A stretch of 64,000 bases of DNA from Pseudomonas baltica (GCF_031880315.1 NZ_CP134771.1:5953001-6017000), one strand, 5' to 3'; shown: positions 48,795-56,808, counted from the first letter of the stretch. Numbers and translations are program-made. The notes: a model not told the origin generated them from the letters alone.

Positions 48795-49394
48795 TCAGCC
48801 CCATGCCCCTACATCCGCCACCACTGTCGCAAAGCGATCATGCAATGCCGCCAAGGTGCTGCGATGCAGTTGCTCGGCGCTTAGCGCGGCGCCGCCCAGC
48901 GGGTCGGGCAAGTCGCGGGTGGCGCAGGCGTCGGCCACCAGGGTCACTCGATGACCATGGTCCAGTGCCGCGCGCACTGTGGAGCTGACACACATGTGGG
49001 TCTGAAAACCGGCGACGATCAGCTCCTTGCGCGCCAACGTCTCAAGCTGCGCGGCGAGGTCAGTGCCTGCAAAGGCACTGGGAAAAGCCTTGCTGACGAT
49101 GACTTCATCTGCCAGCGGCGTCAGGCCGTCGATGATCGCCCCAGACGGGCCCTCTGGATCGAACACGCCGCCGACGCCGCCGCGATGCACTACATGGATG
49201 ACCGGGGTGCCATTGGCCCGCGCCCGCGCCAGCAGTTGAGCGCATTGCGCCACCGCCGCCGGCATGCCGACCAGCGCCAGCGTGCCGTCGATGTATTCGC
49301 GCTGATGATCGATCAGTATGAGTACTGCGGCGTCCCAGGCGGCGGGGGCGCGGCTGGCACGCGCGAGGTCAAGCAGGGTAAAGGGCGTAGGCAT
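48795..49394 (-). CDS. Isochorismatase-family cysteine hydrolase
   Basis: A 199-residue protein. The catalytic triad is D29 (LILIDHQREY), K102 (VIVSKAFPSAF) and C135 (GFQTHMCVSST), with the cis peptide just before Cys. This places it among nicotinamidase/isochorismatase-like hydrolases that act on amides or vinyl ethers. Without siderophore or NAD-salvage genes around it, the substrate is unknown. It is divergent from a truncated LysR regulator gene with about 110 bases between; that gene was probably its regulator. Confidence 0.9.
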   Translation of the reverse strand: MPTPFTLLDLARASRAPAAWDAAVLILIDHQREYIDGTLALVGMPAAVAQCAQLLARARANGTPVIHVVHRGGVGGVFDPEGPSGAIIDGLTPLADEVIVSKAFPSAFAGTDLAAQLETLARKELIVAGFQTHMCVSSTVRAALDHGHRVTLVADACATRDLPDPLGGAALSAEQLHRSTLAALHDRFATVVADVGAWG

Positions 49395-49502
49395 GACAGC
49401 TTCCTTGAAAGGCAGGTGAGGGGTGCTAGGCGCCTATCCTGAGGCAGGCTAAGCTGTACGGCCATTCCCTGAAAAGGCACAGCCGCTGTGCAAAAAAGCA
49501 CA

Positions 49503-50126
49503 ATGTCCTGGGACGATCTGCTGACCTTGTCGACCCTGATGCGCAGCGGTAGCTACTCCGCCTGCGCCCGCGAGCTGGACCTCACCCATGCCACGGTAAT
49601 CCGCCGTATCCGCCGCCTGGAGCAGGCCCTCGGCAAGCCGGTGGTGACCCGTGAAGACAACACCTTTCGCCTGACCAGTCATGGCCACGGCGCCCTGGCC
49701 GCGGCCCTGCAGATGGAGCAAGCCGCCGACCGCCTGTTGCGCGAAACCGAGGCGAGCAGCCAGGGGGTCACCGGCGAGGTGCGGATCGCGGCGACCGCCG
49801 CCATGGGCAGCCACTACCTGACACCCCGCCTACCAGGGCTGTACCGCGCTCACCCGCATATTGAAGTGTGCTTGCAACTGGGCGACCACATCACCAGCCT
49901 GGCCAAGCGTCGCGCGCATATCGGCGTGCGTCTGGCACGGCCCCAGGAGGCGGACATGGTGGCCCTCAAAGTCGGGCGGGTACGCTTTGGCATGTACGGG
50001 GCCGCAGCGACCTCGGCCAGCGCTGATGGGCCGCTGTGCGGGCTGACGGAGCACAGCGGCCTGGCGCTGCCAGAGGTGCAATGGCCGAAAACCCTGGGGT
50101 GTCGATTTGGCTGCGCTGACTTTTAA
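49503..50126 (+). pseudogene. LysR family regulator, C-terminally truncated
   Basis: A 207-residue LysR protein starting MSWDDLLTLSTLMRSGSYSA. The helix-turn-helix (ARELDLTHATVIRRIRRLEQ) and first half of the sensor domain (AAMGSHYLTPRLPGLYRAHP) are intact. After about residue 195 the family sequence ends, and the protein stops with GCRFGCADF, leaving 80-90 residues missing. A deletion or replacement is likely; the next feature is the Met-rich gene. It is divergent from the isochorismatase-family gene, its likely old target. DNA binding might persist, but ligand control is probably lost. A GTG at 49488 is an alternative start. Confidence 0.75.
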
Positions 50127-50229
50127 TAGAGTCGCTATAGCGTCGTAGAGTCTGTTATCGCATGGGGATTATGTTCAGTGACCTGTTTTTTAGCGTCGCC
50201 GCACTTCGACGCGCCGTCCCGGCGACAGC

Positions 50230-50257
50230 TTGTCGCACCTCGTTCAATGCCTAGAAT
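50230..50257 (+). promoter_or_regulatory. Candidate promoter of the Met-rich gene
   Basis: TTGTCG (50230-50235) and TAGAAT (50252-50257) with a 16-base spacer resemble a sigma-70 promoter. They lie about 47 bases upstream of the ATG at 50304, leaving a leader of about 40 bases. Confidence 0.4.
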
Positions 50258-50303
50258 GCCCCTCATCGCAACAGCCACTCTCGACTTGAATGAGGATTTC
50301 AAC

Positions 50304-50825
50304 ATGATGAACGCAATGCAGATGCCTATGAGCGCCAACATGCCGATGATGCCAATGATGGGCATGCCGATGATGATGGCGACCATGACGTGCGAAATGA
50401 TGGACGACTGCATGATGTGCACGATGCAGCCGGCCGCTGGCATGGACATGGCGATGTTTCGCAACAACGCGCAAATGATGCAGATGATGATGAACTGCGG
50501 CATGCCGATGATGATGCAGTGCGCCAACATGTCGATGATGTGCATGAGCAGCGCCGCCATGAACAACATGGAGATGATGAAAGGCAGCATGATGAACAAC
50601 GGCATGATGATGCCGATGATGGGCATGATGATGCCAATGATGATGTGCATGATGGAATGCGCCGAAACCGCTACCGGCATGACCTGCAAGATGATGCCAA
50701 TGCCAGGCATGAGCATGGACATGCTCGCTAATTGCTGCGCCCTGATGAACAAGATGATGAACGACTGCGCCATGCCGATGATGATGAGCTGCAACGGCAT
50801 GCCGATGATGTGCTGCACCTGCTGA
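50304..50825 (+). CDS. Extremely Met- and Cys-rich protein, candidate soft-metal binder
   Basis: A 173-residue protein with 72 Met (about 42%) and 16 Cys (about 9%), almost no aromatic residues and few charges. A unit C-x-M-P-M-M-M-x-C-x-x-M-x-M-M-C occurs at residues 65-80 and again at 155-170; a looser version lies at 20-39. There is no signal peptide or lipobox, so it should be cytoplasmic. Thioether and thiol side chains at this density would bind Cu(I) or Ag(I) tightly; soaking up oxidants such as HOCl is an alternative. GAGGATTTC lies before the ATG at 50304, and a TGA stop follows CCTC. It sits between a truncated LysR gene and a REP pair. I know no named family. Confidence 0.8.
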   Translation: MMNAMQMPMSANMPMMPMMGMPMMMATMTCEMMDDCMMCTMQPAAGMDMAMFRNNAQMMQMMMNCGMPMMMQCANMSMMCMSSAAMNNMEMMKGSMMNNGMMMPMMGMMMPMMMCMMECAETATGMTCKMMPMPGMSMDMLANCCALMNKMMNDCAMPMMMSCNGMPMMCCTC

Positions 50826-50844
50826 TAGCGACTCGATCACTGTA

Positions 50845-50924
50845 GCGAGGGAGCTTGCTCCCGATCCACCATCATTGGCCCACCGCGCGTGGCAGGTATG
50901 ACGAATCGGGAGCAAGCTCCCTCG
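50845..50924. repeat. REP pair forming a perfect 20-bp inverted repeat
   Basis: Arms 50845-50864 and 50905-50924 (starting CGAGGGAGCTTGCTCCCGAT) are exact reverse complements with a 40-base loop. Each arm also contains the self-palindrome GGGAGCTTGCTCCC. It lies between the convergent Met-rich and XRE genes and can act as a terminator for both. Confidence 0.85.
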
Positions 50925-50930
50925 TTGCAT

Positions 50931-51584
50931 TCAGTCGCGGCGTTCGGGGTGGGTGACCACCAGAAATGCCACCGCTTCGCTGTCCACCGGATTGCGATAG
51001 CTGTGCGGCTGGTCGGCGTAGAACAGGATCGAATCGCCGGTGGAGAGCAGGTAGCGCTCATCGTTGACGGTGATCTCCAGTGCGCCCTGTGACACCACGA
51101 TGTTTTCCTGCACCCCGGGCCCGTGTCCCACCGACACCTCCTCACTCAACGGACTCAGGCGCAGTTCATAGAACTCCACCTGGCGCGCCACGTCGTACGG
51201 AAAAAGCGCACGTGTCACAAAGGCACCGTCGGCACTCACCAGGCGCTTGCTCTCGCGCGCCGGCAATACCGCCACGCCTTCGAATTCGCGGTGTTCGAGG
51301 AAGGCCGCCACCGACACCTTGAGGCCTTTGGCGATCTTGCACAGCACTTTGATCGACGGCACGCTGCGGCCGGTTTCGATCTGCGCGAGCATGGCACGGC
51401 TAACGCCGCTGGTGCGGGCCAGGCCGTCGAGCGAAAGCAGGCGTTTGCTGCGCAGGCGTTGCAGGTTGCTGGCGACTCGCTGGCCGATCGGGTCGGCTGC
51501 GGTGTCGGCGTTGCGGGTGTCGAGGTCGAGTTCGACGTTGCTGCGTGAACTGCTGGTGTCAATGAAGCCGCTAGGTACTGTCAC
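50931..51584 (-). CDS. XRE-cupin transcriptional regulator
   Basis: A 217-residue regulator. The XRE helix-turn-helix is at about residues 33-85 (NLQRLRSKRLLSLDGLARTS, then GVSRAMLAQIETGRSVPSIK), and a C-terminal cupin covers about residues 110-215 (HGPGVQENIVVSQGALEITV, DSILFYADQPHSYRNP). This combination regulates amino acid, polyamine or phosphonate metabolism in many bacteria, with the cupin sensing a ligand. The start appears to be the GTG at 51584, three bases after the stop of a 54-residue frame, with AAGG upstream. That arrangement indicates an operon with translational coupling. A palindrome ahead of the pair may be its own operator. Confidence 0.85.
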   Translation of the reverse strand: MTVPSGFIDTSSSRSNVELDLDTRNADTAADPIGQRVASNLQRLRSKRLLSLDGLARTSGVSRAMLAQIETGRSVPSIKVLCKIAKGLKVSVAAFLEHREFEGVAVLPARESKRLVSADGAFVTRALFPYDVARQVEFYELRLSPLSEEVSVGHGPGVQENIVVSQGALEITVNDERYLLSTGDSILFYADQPHSYRNPVDSEAVAFLVVTHPERRD

Positions 51585-51586
51585 GA

Positions 51587-51751
51587 TCAGGCGTGCCTTG
51601 GCGCTTCGCCAATGTGCAGAGGCTGAGGCTGGGCTTGCGTCGCGAGGCCGGCGCGTTGTTCGTACAGCGCCCACAGGGCACGACCCATTTGCTGAGCATT
51701 CCTGCGCTTGCGGTGCAGTGCCAGGTCAACGATGTTGGTCGCGCGGGTCAT
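51587..51751 (-). CDS. Small basic hypothetical protein, 54 residues
   Basis: The frame begins at the ATG at 51751 with MTRATNIVDLALHRKRRNAQ and continues QMGRALWALYEQRAGL. CGGAGC lies six bases before the ATG, a good ribosome binding site. The stop codon is three bases before the XRE-cupin start, so it is the first gene of that two-gene operon. The protein is basic and helical, without membrane segments or Cys. It could be a small partner of the regulator or simply a leader that couples translation. The in-frame extension to 51901 lacks support. Confidence 0.6.
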   Translation of the reverse strand: MTRATNIVDLALHRKRRNAQQMGRALWALYEQRAGLATQAQPQPLHIGEAPRHA

Positions 51752-52104
51752 GGTGTCGCTCCGAGAGGTCGGTATTCGTGCTCGAAGAGTACCCGTGCCG
51801 GAATTAGAACCATAAATACTGAGTTTGCATTTGGTTATTACCAATTGCACGGGTTGGGGTGTGCGGGCCAGGGACGCCAAATGCGTTTTACGCATCAACA
51901 AGTTGCCTATAAAGAGTTAGCAATTATCGGGCGTTTACATCTCGATCTGGCACTCCTGTCGTTTTTTTAAAAAGCATAAGGAAAGAATTAAATATTCCTT
52001 TAAGTGCTGACGTTTACCGCCGATTATCGCGGCCTTGAGCGGTCGCCGACAAAGAGGCGTGCATCGGCACCGCTCCTTTTATTCCATTGAGCAGGAGCTA
52101 ACCG
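51752..52104. other. Divergent promoter region of the XRE operon and tonB
   Basis: A 353-base gap. It holds a palindrome at 51826-51849 (listed separately), a run of seven T near 51960-51967 followed by AAAAAGCATAAGG, and AT-rich sequence that should contain the two promoters. I see no coding frame with support. Confidence 0.55.
51826..51849. promoter_or_regulatory. 24-bp palindrome, candidate XRE-cupin operator
   Basis: TGCATTTGGT (51826-51835) and ACCAATTGCA (51840-51849) are reverse complements except for one base, with a TATT centre. It lies 75 bases before the start of the 54-residue gene, where a repressor would act. Confidence 0.5.
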
Positions 52105-52929
52105 ATGGGCAATGTCCCGACCGCTGCCAGCGCGACTCGCACGCTTTGGCGCGAGCCAGCCAATGCCGAACTGTTGGCGCTGGGCAATGTATTTCGCGAA
52201 CCGCTGTGGACGTTGCGCCTGCAGCGCGCTCCCGGGCCAATCCTCAGCAAGCGCGAGGGCATCCTGCTCGGGGTGTTCGCCCTGGTGCTGCACGGTGCGG
52301 TGATCTACTGGCTGAACAGCACGCCCACGCCAACCTTGCCGGTGGTACCGCCTGAAGTACCGCCCATGACCATCGAATTCTCCCAGCCAGCGCCACCGGC
52401 ACCGCCGGTGGTCGAGCCACCACCGCCGGCCCCCGCGCCGCCCGTGGCCGAGACGCCGCCACCGCCCGTGGTGGACGAGATGGCTGCCAAGCCGGAACCC
52501 AAGCCCAAGCCCAAGCCGGTCGTGAAGCCGGTCCCCAAGCCCGTGGCCAAACCGGTCGAGAAACCTTTGCCCAAGCCTGCCGAACCCGTACCAGCGCCTG
52601 CGCCCGTAGCGGCCCCGGCACCGCCCGCGCCGCCGGCACCCGCACCTGTCACGCCACCATCGGCCACCGCCGGCTATTTGAAGAACCCGGCGCCGCAATA
52701 CCCGGACCTGGCCATGCGCCGCGGTTGGGAGGGCACCGTGTTGCTGCGCGTGCAAGTACTGGCCAGCGGTCAGCCCGGCGACATCCAGATCCAGAAGAGC
52801 AGCGGTCGTACCCAGCTCGACGAGGCCGCGCTGGCAGCGGTCAAACGCTGGAGTTTCGTGCCGGCCAAGCAAGGCAACGTACCGCAGGCCGGTTGGGTCA
52901 GCGTGCCGATCGACTTCAAGCTTCGATAG
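52105..52929 (+). CDS. tonB: Energy transducer TonB
   Basis: A 274-residue protein. An N-terminal cytoplasmic part of about 50 residues leads to one membrane anchor (GILLGVFALVLHGAVIYWL), which carries the S/H-type His at LHGAV needed for coupling to ExbB/ExbD. A long Pro-rich spacer follows (Pro-Pro-Ala and Lys-Pro repeats, about residues 80-185), and the C-terminal TonB domain has YPDLAMRRGWEGTVLLRVQV and AALAAVKRWSFVPAK. It passes proton-gradient energy to outer-membrane receptors. A CAGGAG ribosome binding site precedes the ATG. exbB and exbD follow, so this is a complete TonB system. Confidence 0.93.
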   Translation: MGNVPTAASATRTLWREPANAELLALGNVFREPLWTLRLQRAPGPILSKREGILLGVFALVLHGAVIYWLNSTPTPTLPVVPPEVPPMTIEFSQPAPPAPPVVEPPPPAPAPPVAETPPPPVVDEMAAKPEPKPKPKPVVKPVPKPVAKPVEKPLPKPAEPVPAPAPVAAPAPPAPPAPAPVTPPSATAGYLKNPAPQYPDLAMRRGWEGTVLLRVQVLASGQPGDIQIQKSSGRTQLDEAALAAVKRWSFVPAKQGNVPQAGWVSVPIDFKLR

Positions 52930-53031
52930 ATTTCATTTCCAAGGGCAAGCCCCTCACTACAGCTTTGCGGGCCACCACCACCAAAGGAGCGCCGCCACCA
53001 CGAATCCATGAATCAGCAAGGACGTATTGCC

Positions 53032-53745
53032 ATGAACCTGATCGCTTCGCCATTCGCTTCCATTGAATCCGCCGTCATCTGGCTGTTGATTTTGTTCTCC
53101 GTCGCTACCTGGGGCCTGTTCCTGCTCAAGGGTTCGCAGTTCACCCGCCTGAAGTCGCAGGATCGCAAGTTCCACAAGCAGTTCTGGGCCGCCTCGAGCC
53201 TCGATTCCGCCGCCGTGCTCGCTCATGAGCAACCCGGTGCAGCTGCTCGCGTGGCACTGGCGGGTTACAACGCCATTCAGGTGCCGGAAGCTGCGGCGGC
53301 CGATCTGAGTCAGGCCATCAATCATCAGGACCGTCTCGAACGCGCCCTGCGCCAGCAAATCGTCCGTGAGCGGCGCTCGCTGGAGACCGGCCTGGCCATC
53401 CTCGCCAGTATCGGCAGCACTTCGCCCTTCATCGGCCTGTTCGGCACCGTGTGGGGCATCATGTCTGCGCTCAAGGGTATCAGCGCGGCCGGCTCGGCGA
53501 GCCTTGAAACCGTTGCCGGGCCCATCGGTGCGGCCTTGGTGGCCACCGGTGTGGGTATCGCTGTCGCGGTGCCTGCGGTGCTGGTCTACAACTACTTCTT
53601 GCGCCGCCTGAAGCTGACCGCCGCCGACCTCGACGATTTCGCCCATGACTTCTACAGCCTCGCGCAGAAGAGCCAGTTCCGTTTGATCAGCCTGCCGACC
53701 GGCCCGAAAGCCGGCGCCAGCCGCCCCGTGAAGGAGGCTGTTTGA
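53032..53745 (+). CDS. exbB: ExbB/TolQ-type proton channel subunit
   Basis: A 237-residue protein with three membrane segments: VIWLLILFSVATWGLFLL at about residues 14-31, SIGSTSPFIGLFGTVWGIMS at about 125-144, and ATGVGIAVAVPAVLVYNYF near 168-186. The last two carry the ExbB/TolQ channel motifs, including the conserved Thr/Pro. With ExbD it forms the proton-driven motor for TonB. AAGGACG lies before the ATG at 53032, which I prefer to the ATG eight codons upstream. exbD begins one base after its stop codon. Confidence 0.92.
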   Translation: MNLIASPFASIESAVIWLLILFSVATWGLFLLKGSQFTRLKSQDRKFHKQFWAASSLDSAAVLAHEQPGAAARVALAGYNAIQVPEAAAADLSQAINHQDRLERALRQQIVRERRSLETGLAILASIGSTSPFIGLFGTVWGIMSALKGISAAGSASLETVAGPIGAALVATGVGIAVAVPAVLVYNYFLRRLKLTAADLDDFAHDFYSLAQKSQFRLISLPTGPKAGASRPVKEAV

Positions 53746-53746
53746 A

Positions 53747-54148
53747 ATGGCCTTTTCGACCCAGGACAGCGACGAAGTACTGAGCGAAATCAACGTCACG
53801 CCCCTGGTGGACGTGATGTTGGTGCTGCTGGTGGTGTTCATCGTCACCGCGCCATTGTTGACCAACGCCATCCCCATCAACCTGCCCAAGACCGATGCCG
53901 TGGCGCCGGTCGAGCAGAAAGACCCGGTGGTGGTGAGCATCGACGACAAGGGCCAGGTGTTCATCGCCAAGGAGCAGATCGACCTCGACCAACTGCAGTT
54001 CCGCCTGCAGGGGGCCAAGGCCAAGGACCCGGACGTGCGCATTCAGTTGCAAGCGGACAACGGCGTCAACTATGGCGTAGTCGCCAAGGCCATGGCCGTG
54101 ATCGAGAAAGCCGGGATCACCAAACTGGCAGTGATCACTGCCAAGTGA
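53747..54148 (+). CDS. exbD: ExbD/TolR-type proton channel subunit
   Basis: A 133-residue protein with a short cytoplasmic part, one membrane segment (VTPLVDVMLVLLVVFIVTAP, with the essential Asp in PLVDVML), and a periplasmic domain ending RIQLQADNGVNYGVVAKAMA and VIEKAGITKLAVITAK. The Asp carries protons through the ExbB channel. A GGAGG ribosome binding site lies within the end of exbB. metN begins 12 bases downstream, so transcription may continue into the methionine transporter genes. Confidence 0.93.
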   Translation: MAFSTQDSDEVLSEINVTPLVDVMLVLLVVFIVTAPLLTNAIPINLPKTDAVAPVEQKDPVVVSIDDKGQVFIAKEQIDLDQLQFRLQGAKAKDPDVRIQLQADNGVNYGVVAKAMAVIEKAGITKLAVITAK

Positions 54149-54159
54149 GGGGTGTATGA

Positions 54160-55158
54160 ATGAGTGACCCGATTTTCCGCCTGGCCGGTGTCACCAAGTT
54201 GTTTGGCGATGCCTCGGTGCCGGCCCTTGGCGGGATCGACCTGGACATCGAACGGGGCGCGTTTCTGGGCGTGGTGGGCACTTCGGGTGCCGGTAAAAGC
54301 ACCCTGTTGCGGTTGCTCAACCTGCTCGAAACGCCCACTAGCGGCAGCATCGCGTTCAATGGCCGCGACCTGGCCGAACTCGATGGCAAGGGCCAGCGTG
54401 AATACCTCTCGAAAGTGGCGACCATCTTCCAGCACTTCAACCTGTTCCACGGCAAGACGGTGCTGGAAAATATCGCCTTCCCGCTGGCCATTCGTGGTGT
54501 GCCGCTGGCCGAGCGGCGAATTCGCGCCCGGGAATTGATCGCCAGGGTCGGCCTGCAGGATCGCGAAGATCACTACCCCTCGCAGTTGTCCGGTGGGCAG
54601 AAGCAGCGGGTCGGCATTGCGCGAGCGCTGATCACCCATCCCGAGGTGTTGCTGTGTGACGAAGCCACCAGCGCCCTGGATTCGCAGACCACCCAGACCA
54701 TTCTCGACCTGCTGGCCCAGCTCAAGCAGGCCTACGGATTCACTGTCATCCTGATTACCCACTCGTGGGACGTGATCCGCTATGCCTGTGACGCCGTGGT
54801 GCTGATCGAGCACGGCGCGATCACCGAGGCCGGGGCGCTCAAGGAGGTGATCCAGCGTGAGCGCTCGGTGCTCAAGGATCACCTGCTGCCGCTCGACGAA
54901 AAGGCTGCCTGGCAGAACGGCCCGGACACCGTGGACCTGATCTTCGAGCACCCGGAAAGCCAGACGCACCTGCTGTCTAAGGTGGCTAACGCCTTGCACC
55001 TGGATTTTTCCATTCTCTCGGGGCGCATGGACAGCCTCGGCAACACACCGATCGCGCGCTTCAAGGTGCGCTTCAGCTCCCGGGATCCGCAGGCGTCGTT
55101 CGACGTCGCGCGGGTGCGCGAGTTGCTGGCGCAGGAATTGGTCACGGTGAATGTGTAA
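54160..55158 (+). CDS. metN: Methionine ABC transporter ATP-binding protein
   Basis: A 332-residue ATPase. Walker A is GTSGAGKST near residue 43, the ABC signature is LSGGQKQRVGIARAL near residue 145, and Walker B is VLLCDEATSALDS. The MetN-specific C-terminal NIL/ACT-like domain is present from about residue 255 (VDLIFEHPESQTHLLSKVAN), where methionine binds to inhibit transport. It powers uptake of methionine, including D-methionine, with MetI and MetQ. Its position 12 bases after exbD is unusual and suggests a joint import role with the TonB system. Confidence 0.93.
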   Translation: MSDPIFRLAGVTKLFGDASVPALGGIDLDIERGAFLGVVGTSGAGKSTLLRLLNLLETPTSGSIAFNGRDLAELDGKGQREYLSKVATIFQHFNLFHGKTVLENIAFPLAIRGVPLAERRIRARELIARVGLQDREDHYPSQLSGGQKQRVGIARALITHPEVLLCDEATSALDSQTTQTILDLLAQLKQAYGFTVILITHSWDVIRYACDAVVLIEHGAITEAGALKEVIQRERSVLKDHLLPLDEKAAWQNGPDTVDLIFEHPESQTHLLSKVANALHLDFSILSGRMDSLGNTPIARFKVRFSSRDPQASFDVARVRELLAQELVTVNV

Positions 55159-55176
55159 CCCCTGGCAGAGCGCTCG

Positions 55177-55845
55177 ATGAATACCCTCACTTGGCAAACC
55201 TACCTTCCGGACTTCTGGGCGGCCCTGCTGCAGACGCTGTACATGGTCGCCATCGCCGGGCCGAGCATCATTGTCGTCGGCCTTACGGTCGGCACCACGC
55301 TGTACTTGATCGCACCCGGCTCGGTGACGCCGAAACCGGCGTTTTATTATTTGCTGACCACGCTGGTGAACGTCGGCCGCTCTATCCCGTTTCTGATCCT
55401 CATCGTGCTGTTGATTCCGGTCACGCGCGCGGCGGTCGGCACGACCCTGGGGCCGGTGGCGGCGATCATTCCGCTGGTGCTGGGCTTCAGTCCGTTCTTC
55501 TCGCGGCTGGTCGAAGCGGCGTTGCGCGAGATCGATCAAGGCCGCATCGAAGCGGCGCGGGCGATGGGCGTGACCCAGTGGCAACTGGTGTTTCGCGTGC
55601 TGTTTCCCGAGTCGTTGTCGGGGCTGTTGAACGCCATGACCATCATCCTCGTCGGCACCGTCGAGGGCACGGCGGTGGCCGGCGCCGTGGGAGCGGGCGG
55701 GGTAGGGGACTTCGCGATCGAGTTCGGCTACCAGCGTTTCTATGGCGAGCTGATGTTCATCTCGGTGTTCGCCATGGTCATCATCGTGCAGGTGATCCAG
55801 ATCAGCGGCGACCTGTGGATCCGCGCCCGAAAACACAAACGTTAA
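55177..55845 (+). CDS. metI: Methionine ABC transporter permease
   Basis: A 222-residue inner-membrane protein with five hydrophobic segments. The ABC-permease EAA loop is EAALREIDQGRIEAARAMGV at about residues 112-131, followed by LVFRVLFPESLSGLL, where it contacts MetN. AGAGCG lies before the ATG at 55177. It is 18 bases after metN and 33 before metQ, forming the standard metNIQ operon. Confidence 0.93.
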   Translation: MNTLTWQTYLPDFWAALLQTLYMVAIAGPSIIVVGLTVGTTLYLIAPGSVTPKPAFYYLLTTLVNVGRSIPFLILIVLLIPVTRAAVGTTLGPVAAIIPLVLGFSPFFSRLVEAALREIDQGRIEAARAMGVTQWQLVFRVLFPESLSGLLNAMTIILVGTVEGTAVAGAVGAGGVGDFAIEFGYQRFYGELMFISVFAMVIIVQVIQISGDLWIRARKHKR

Positions 55846-55878
55846 GCCTCAATCATCGACTACTTTTCAGGACTCTTC

Positions 55879-56808
55879 ATGGCTAACCCAAGATTCAAAC
55901 CCGCTCACCTTGGCGTGTTCGCCGCCGCCCTAGTGGCCATTGGCATCGGTGTGTCGCTGGCCGTTCCCGGGCTGTTCGCCAAAGGCCAGGCCCAGGCTGC
56001 CGAGCAAGCCACGACAGTGAACAAGGGCACGGTGGTGCCCGGCACGCCGCTGAAGATCTACGCGACGGCCTCGCCCCAGGGCGACATCGTGCGCTACGTA
56101 CAGAAGCTCGCCGACGCCGACGGCACGGGGCTGGTGCTCAAGCTGACCACCAGTGGCGGCAGCGGCACCCTTGACTCCTACGAGTTGCTGGCCAACGGCG
56201 ATACCGACGTCAACTTCACCGGCCATCAGCCATACGTCAACGCCTGGAAGGCCGCCCATCCCAAGCTCGACAACTTCGACGGCAAGGCCACGGTGCTGCT
56301 CAACGCCTTCGGCCTGTACTCGCAAAAATACCAGACCCCGCAGGCGCTGCCTGACGGCGCGCGAATCCTCATTCCCAACGAGCAGACCAACCTGCCGCGT
56401 GCCTTGTTCATCCTCCAGGACCTGGGCCTGATCAAGCTCAACGTCGCCAAGCTCGACAGCTCGCCAGCGGCGGTCGCCGTCAGCGAAAAATCGATCGTCG
56501 ACAACCCTCGCCATCTGGTGTTCATCCCCACCGACACGGTGCTGCGCGCCAAGGCATTGCCGGACGCCGACGCGAGCTTCATCAACGGCGACGTGGCCTT
56601 GTCCAACGGTATCGACCCGTCGAAGGCTCTGGTGCGCGAGCACACCACCGATAACCCTTACGCCAACCTGATCTATACCCGCAACGAGCAGCTGGACGAT
56701 CCACGGGTCAAGCTGCTTGCCAGTTACCTCACGGGGCCGGAAGTGAAAAAGTTCATCGATGACAATTACCGCGGCTTCGTGATTGCCGATCAGAAGCTCG
56801 TGCGCTAG
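55879..56808 (+). CDS. metQ: Methionine ABC transporter substrate-binding protein (NlpA/MetQ family)
   Basis: A 309-residue periplasmic protein. The N-terminal signal is AHLGVFAAALVAIGIGVSLA, with likely cleavage near AQA-AEQ at about residues 38-42. Unlike most MetQ proteins there is no lipobox Cys, so it should be soluble or anchored only by its signal. Family parts are GDTDVNFTGHQPYVNAWK, LPDGARILIPNEQTNLPRAL and LTGPEVKKFIDDNYRGFVIA. It delivers methionine or a related amino acid to MetNI. It ends the operon; the next gene is on the other strand. Confidence 0.9.
   Translation: MANPRFKPAHLGVFAAALVAIGIGVSLAVPGLFAKGQAQAAEQATTVNKGTVVPGTPLKIYATASPQGDIVRYVQKLADADGTGLVLKLTTSGGSGTLDSYELLANGDTDVNFTGHQPYVNAWKAAHPKLDNFDGKATVLLNAFGLYSQKYQTPQALPDGARILIPNEQTNLPRALFILQDLGLIKLNVAKLDSSPAAVAVSEKSIVDNPRHLVFIPTDTVLRAKALPDADASFINGDVALSNGIDPSKALVREHTTDNPYANLIYTRNEQLDDPRVKLLASYLTGPEVKKFIDDNYRGFVIADQKLVR

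Noticed and set aside
50135..50818. Ile/Met-rich antisense frame opposite the Met-rich gene
   Set aside because: It reads through the complementary low-complexity codons and lacks a ribosome binding site; the plus strand has a GAGGA site and a candidate promoter.
50244..50930. His-rich antisense frame opposite the Met-rich gene
   Set aside because: CAT (His) is simply the complement of ATG. The frame starts inside the REP pair, has no ribosome binding site, and its composition follows from the plus-strand codons.
54070..55836. 588-codon minus-strand frame over exbD-metN-metI
   Set aside because: Composition is His/Arg/Gln-rich as typical of antisense frames, and the plus strand holds three well-recognised genes.
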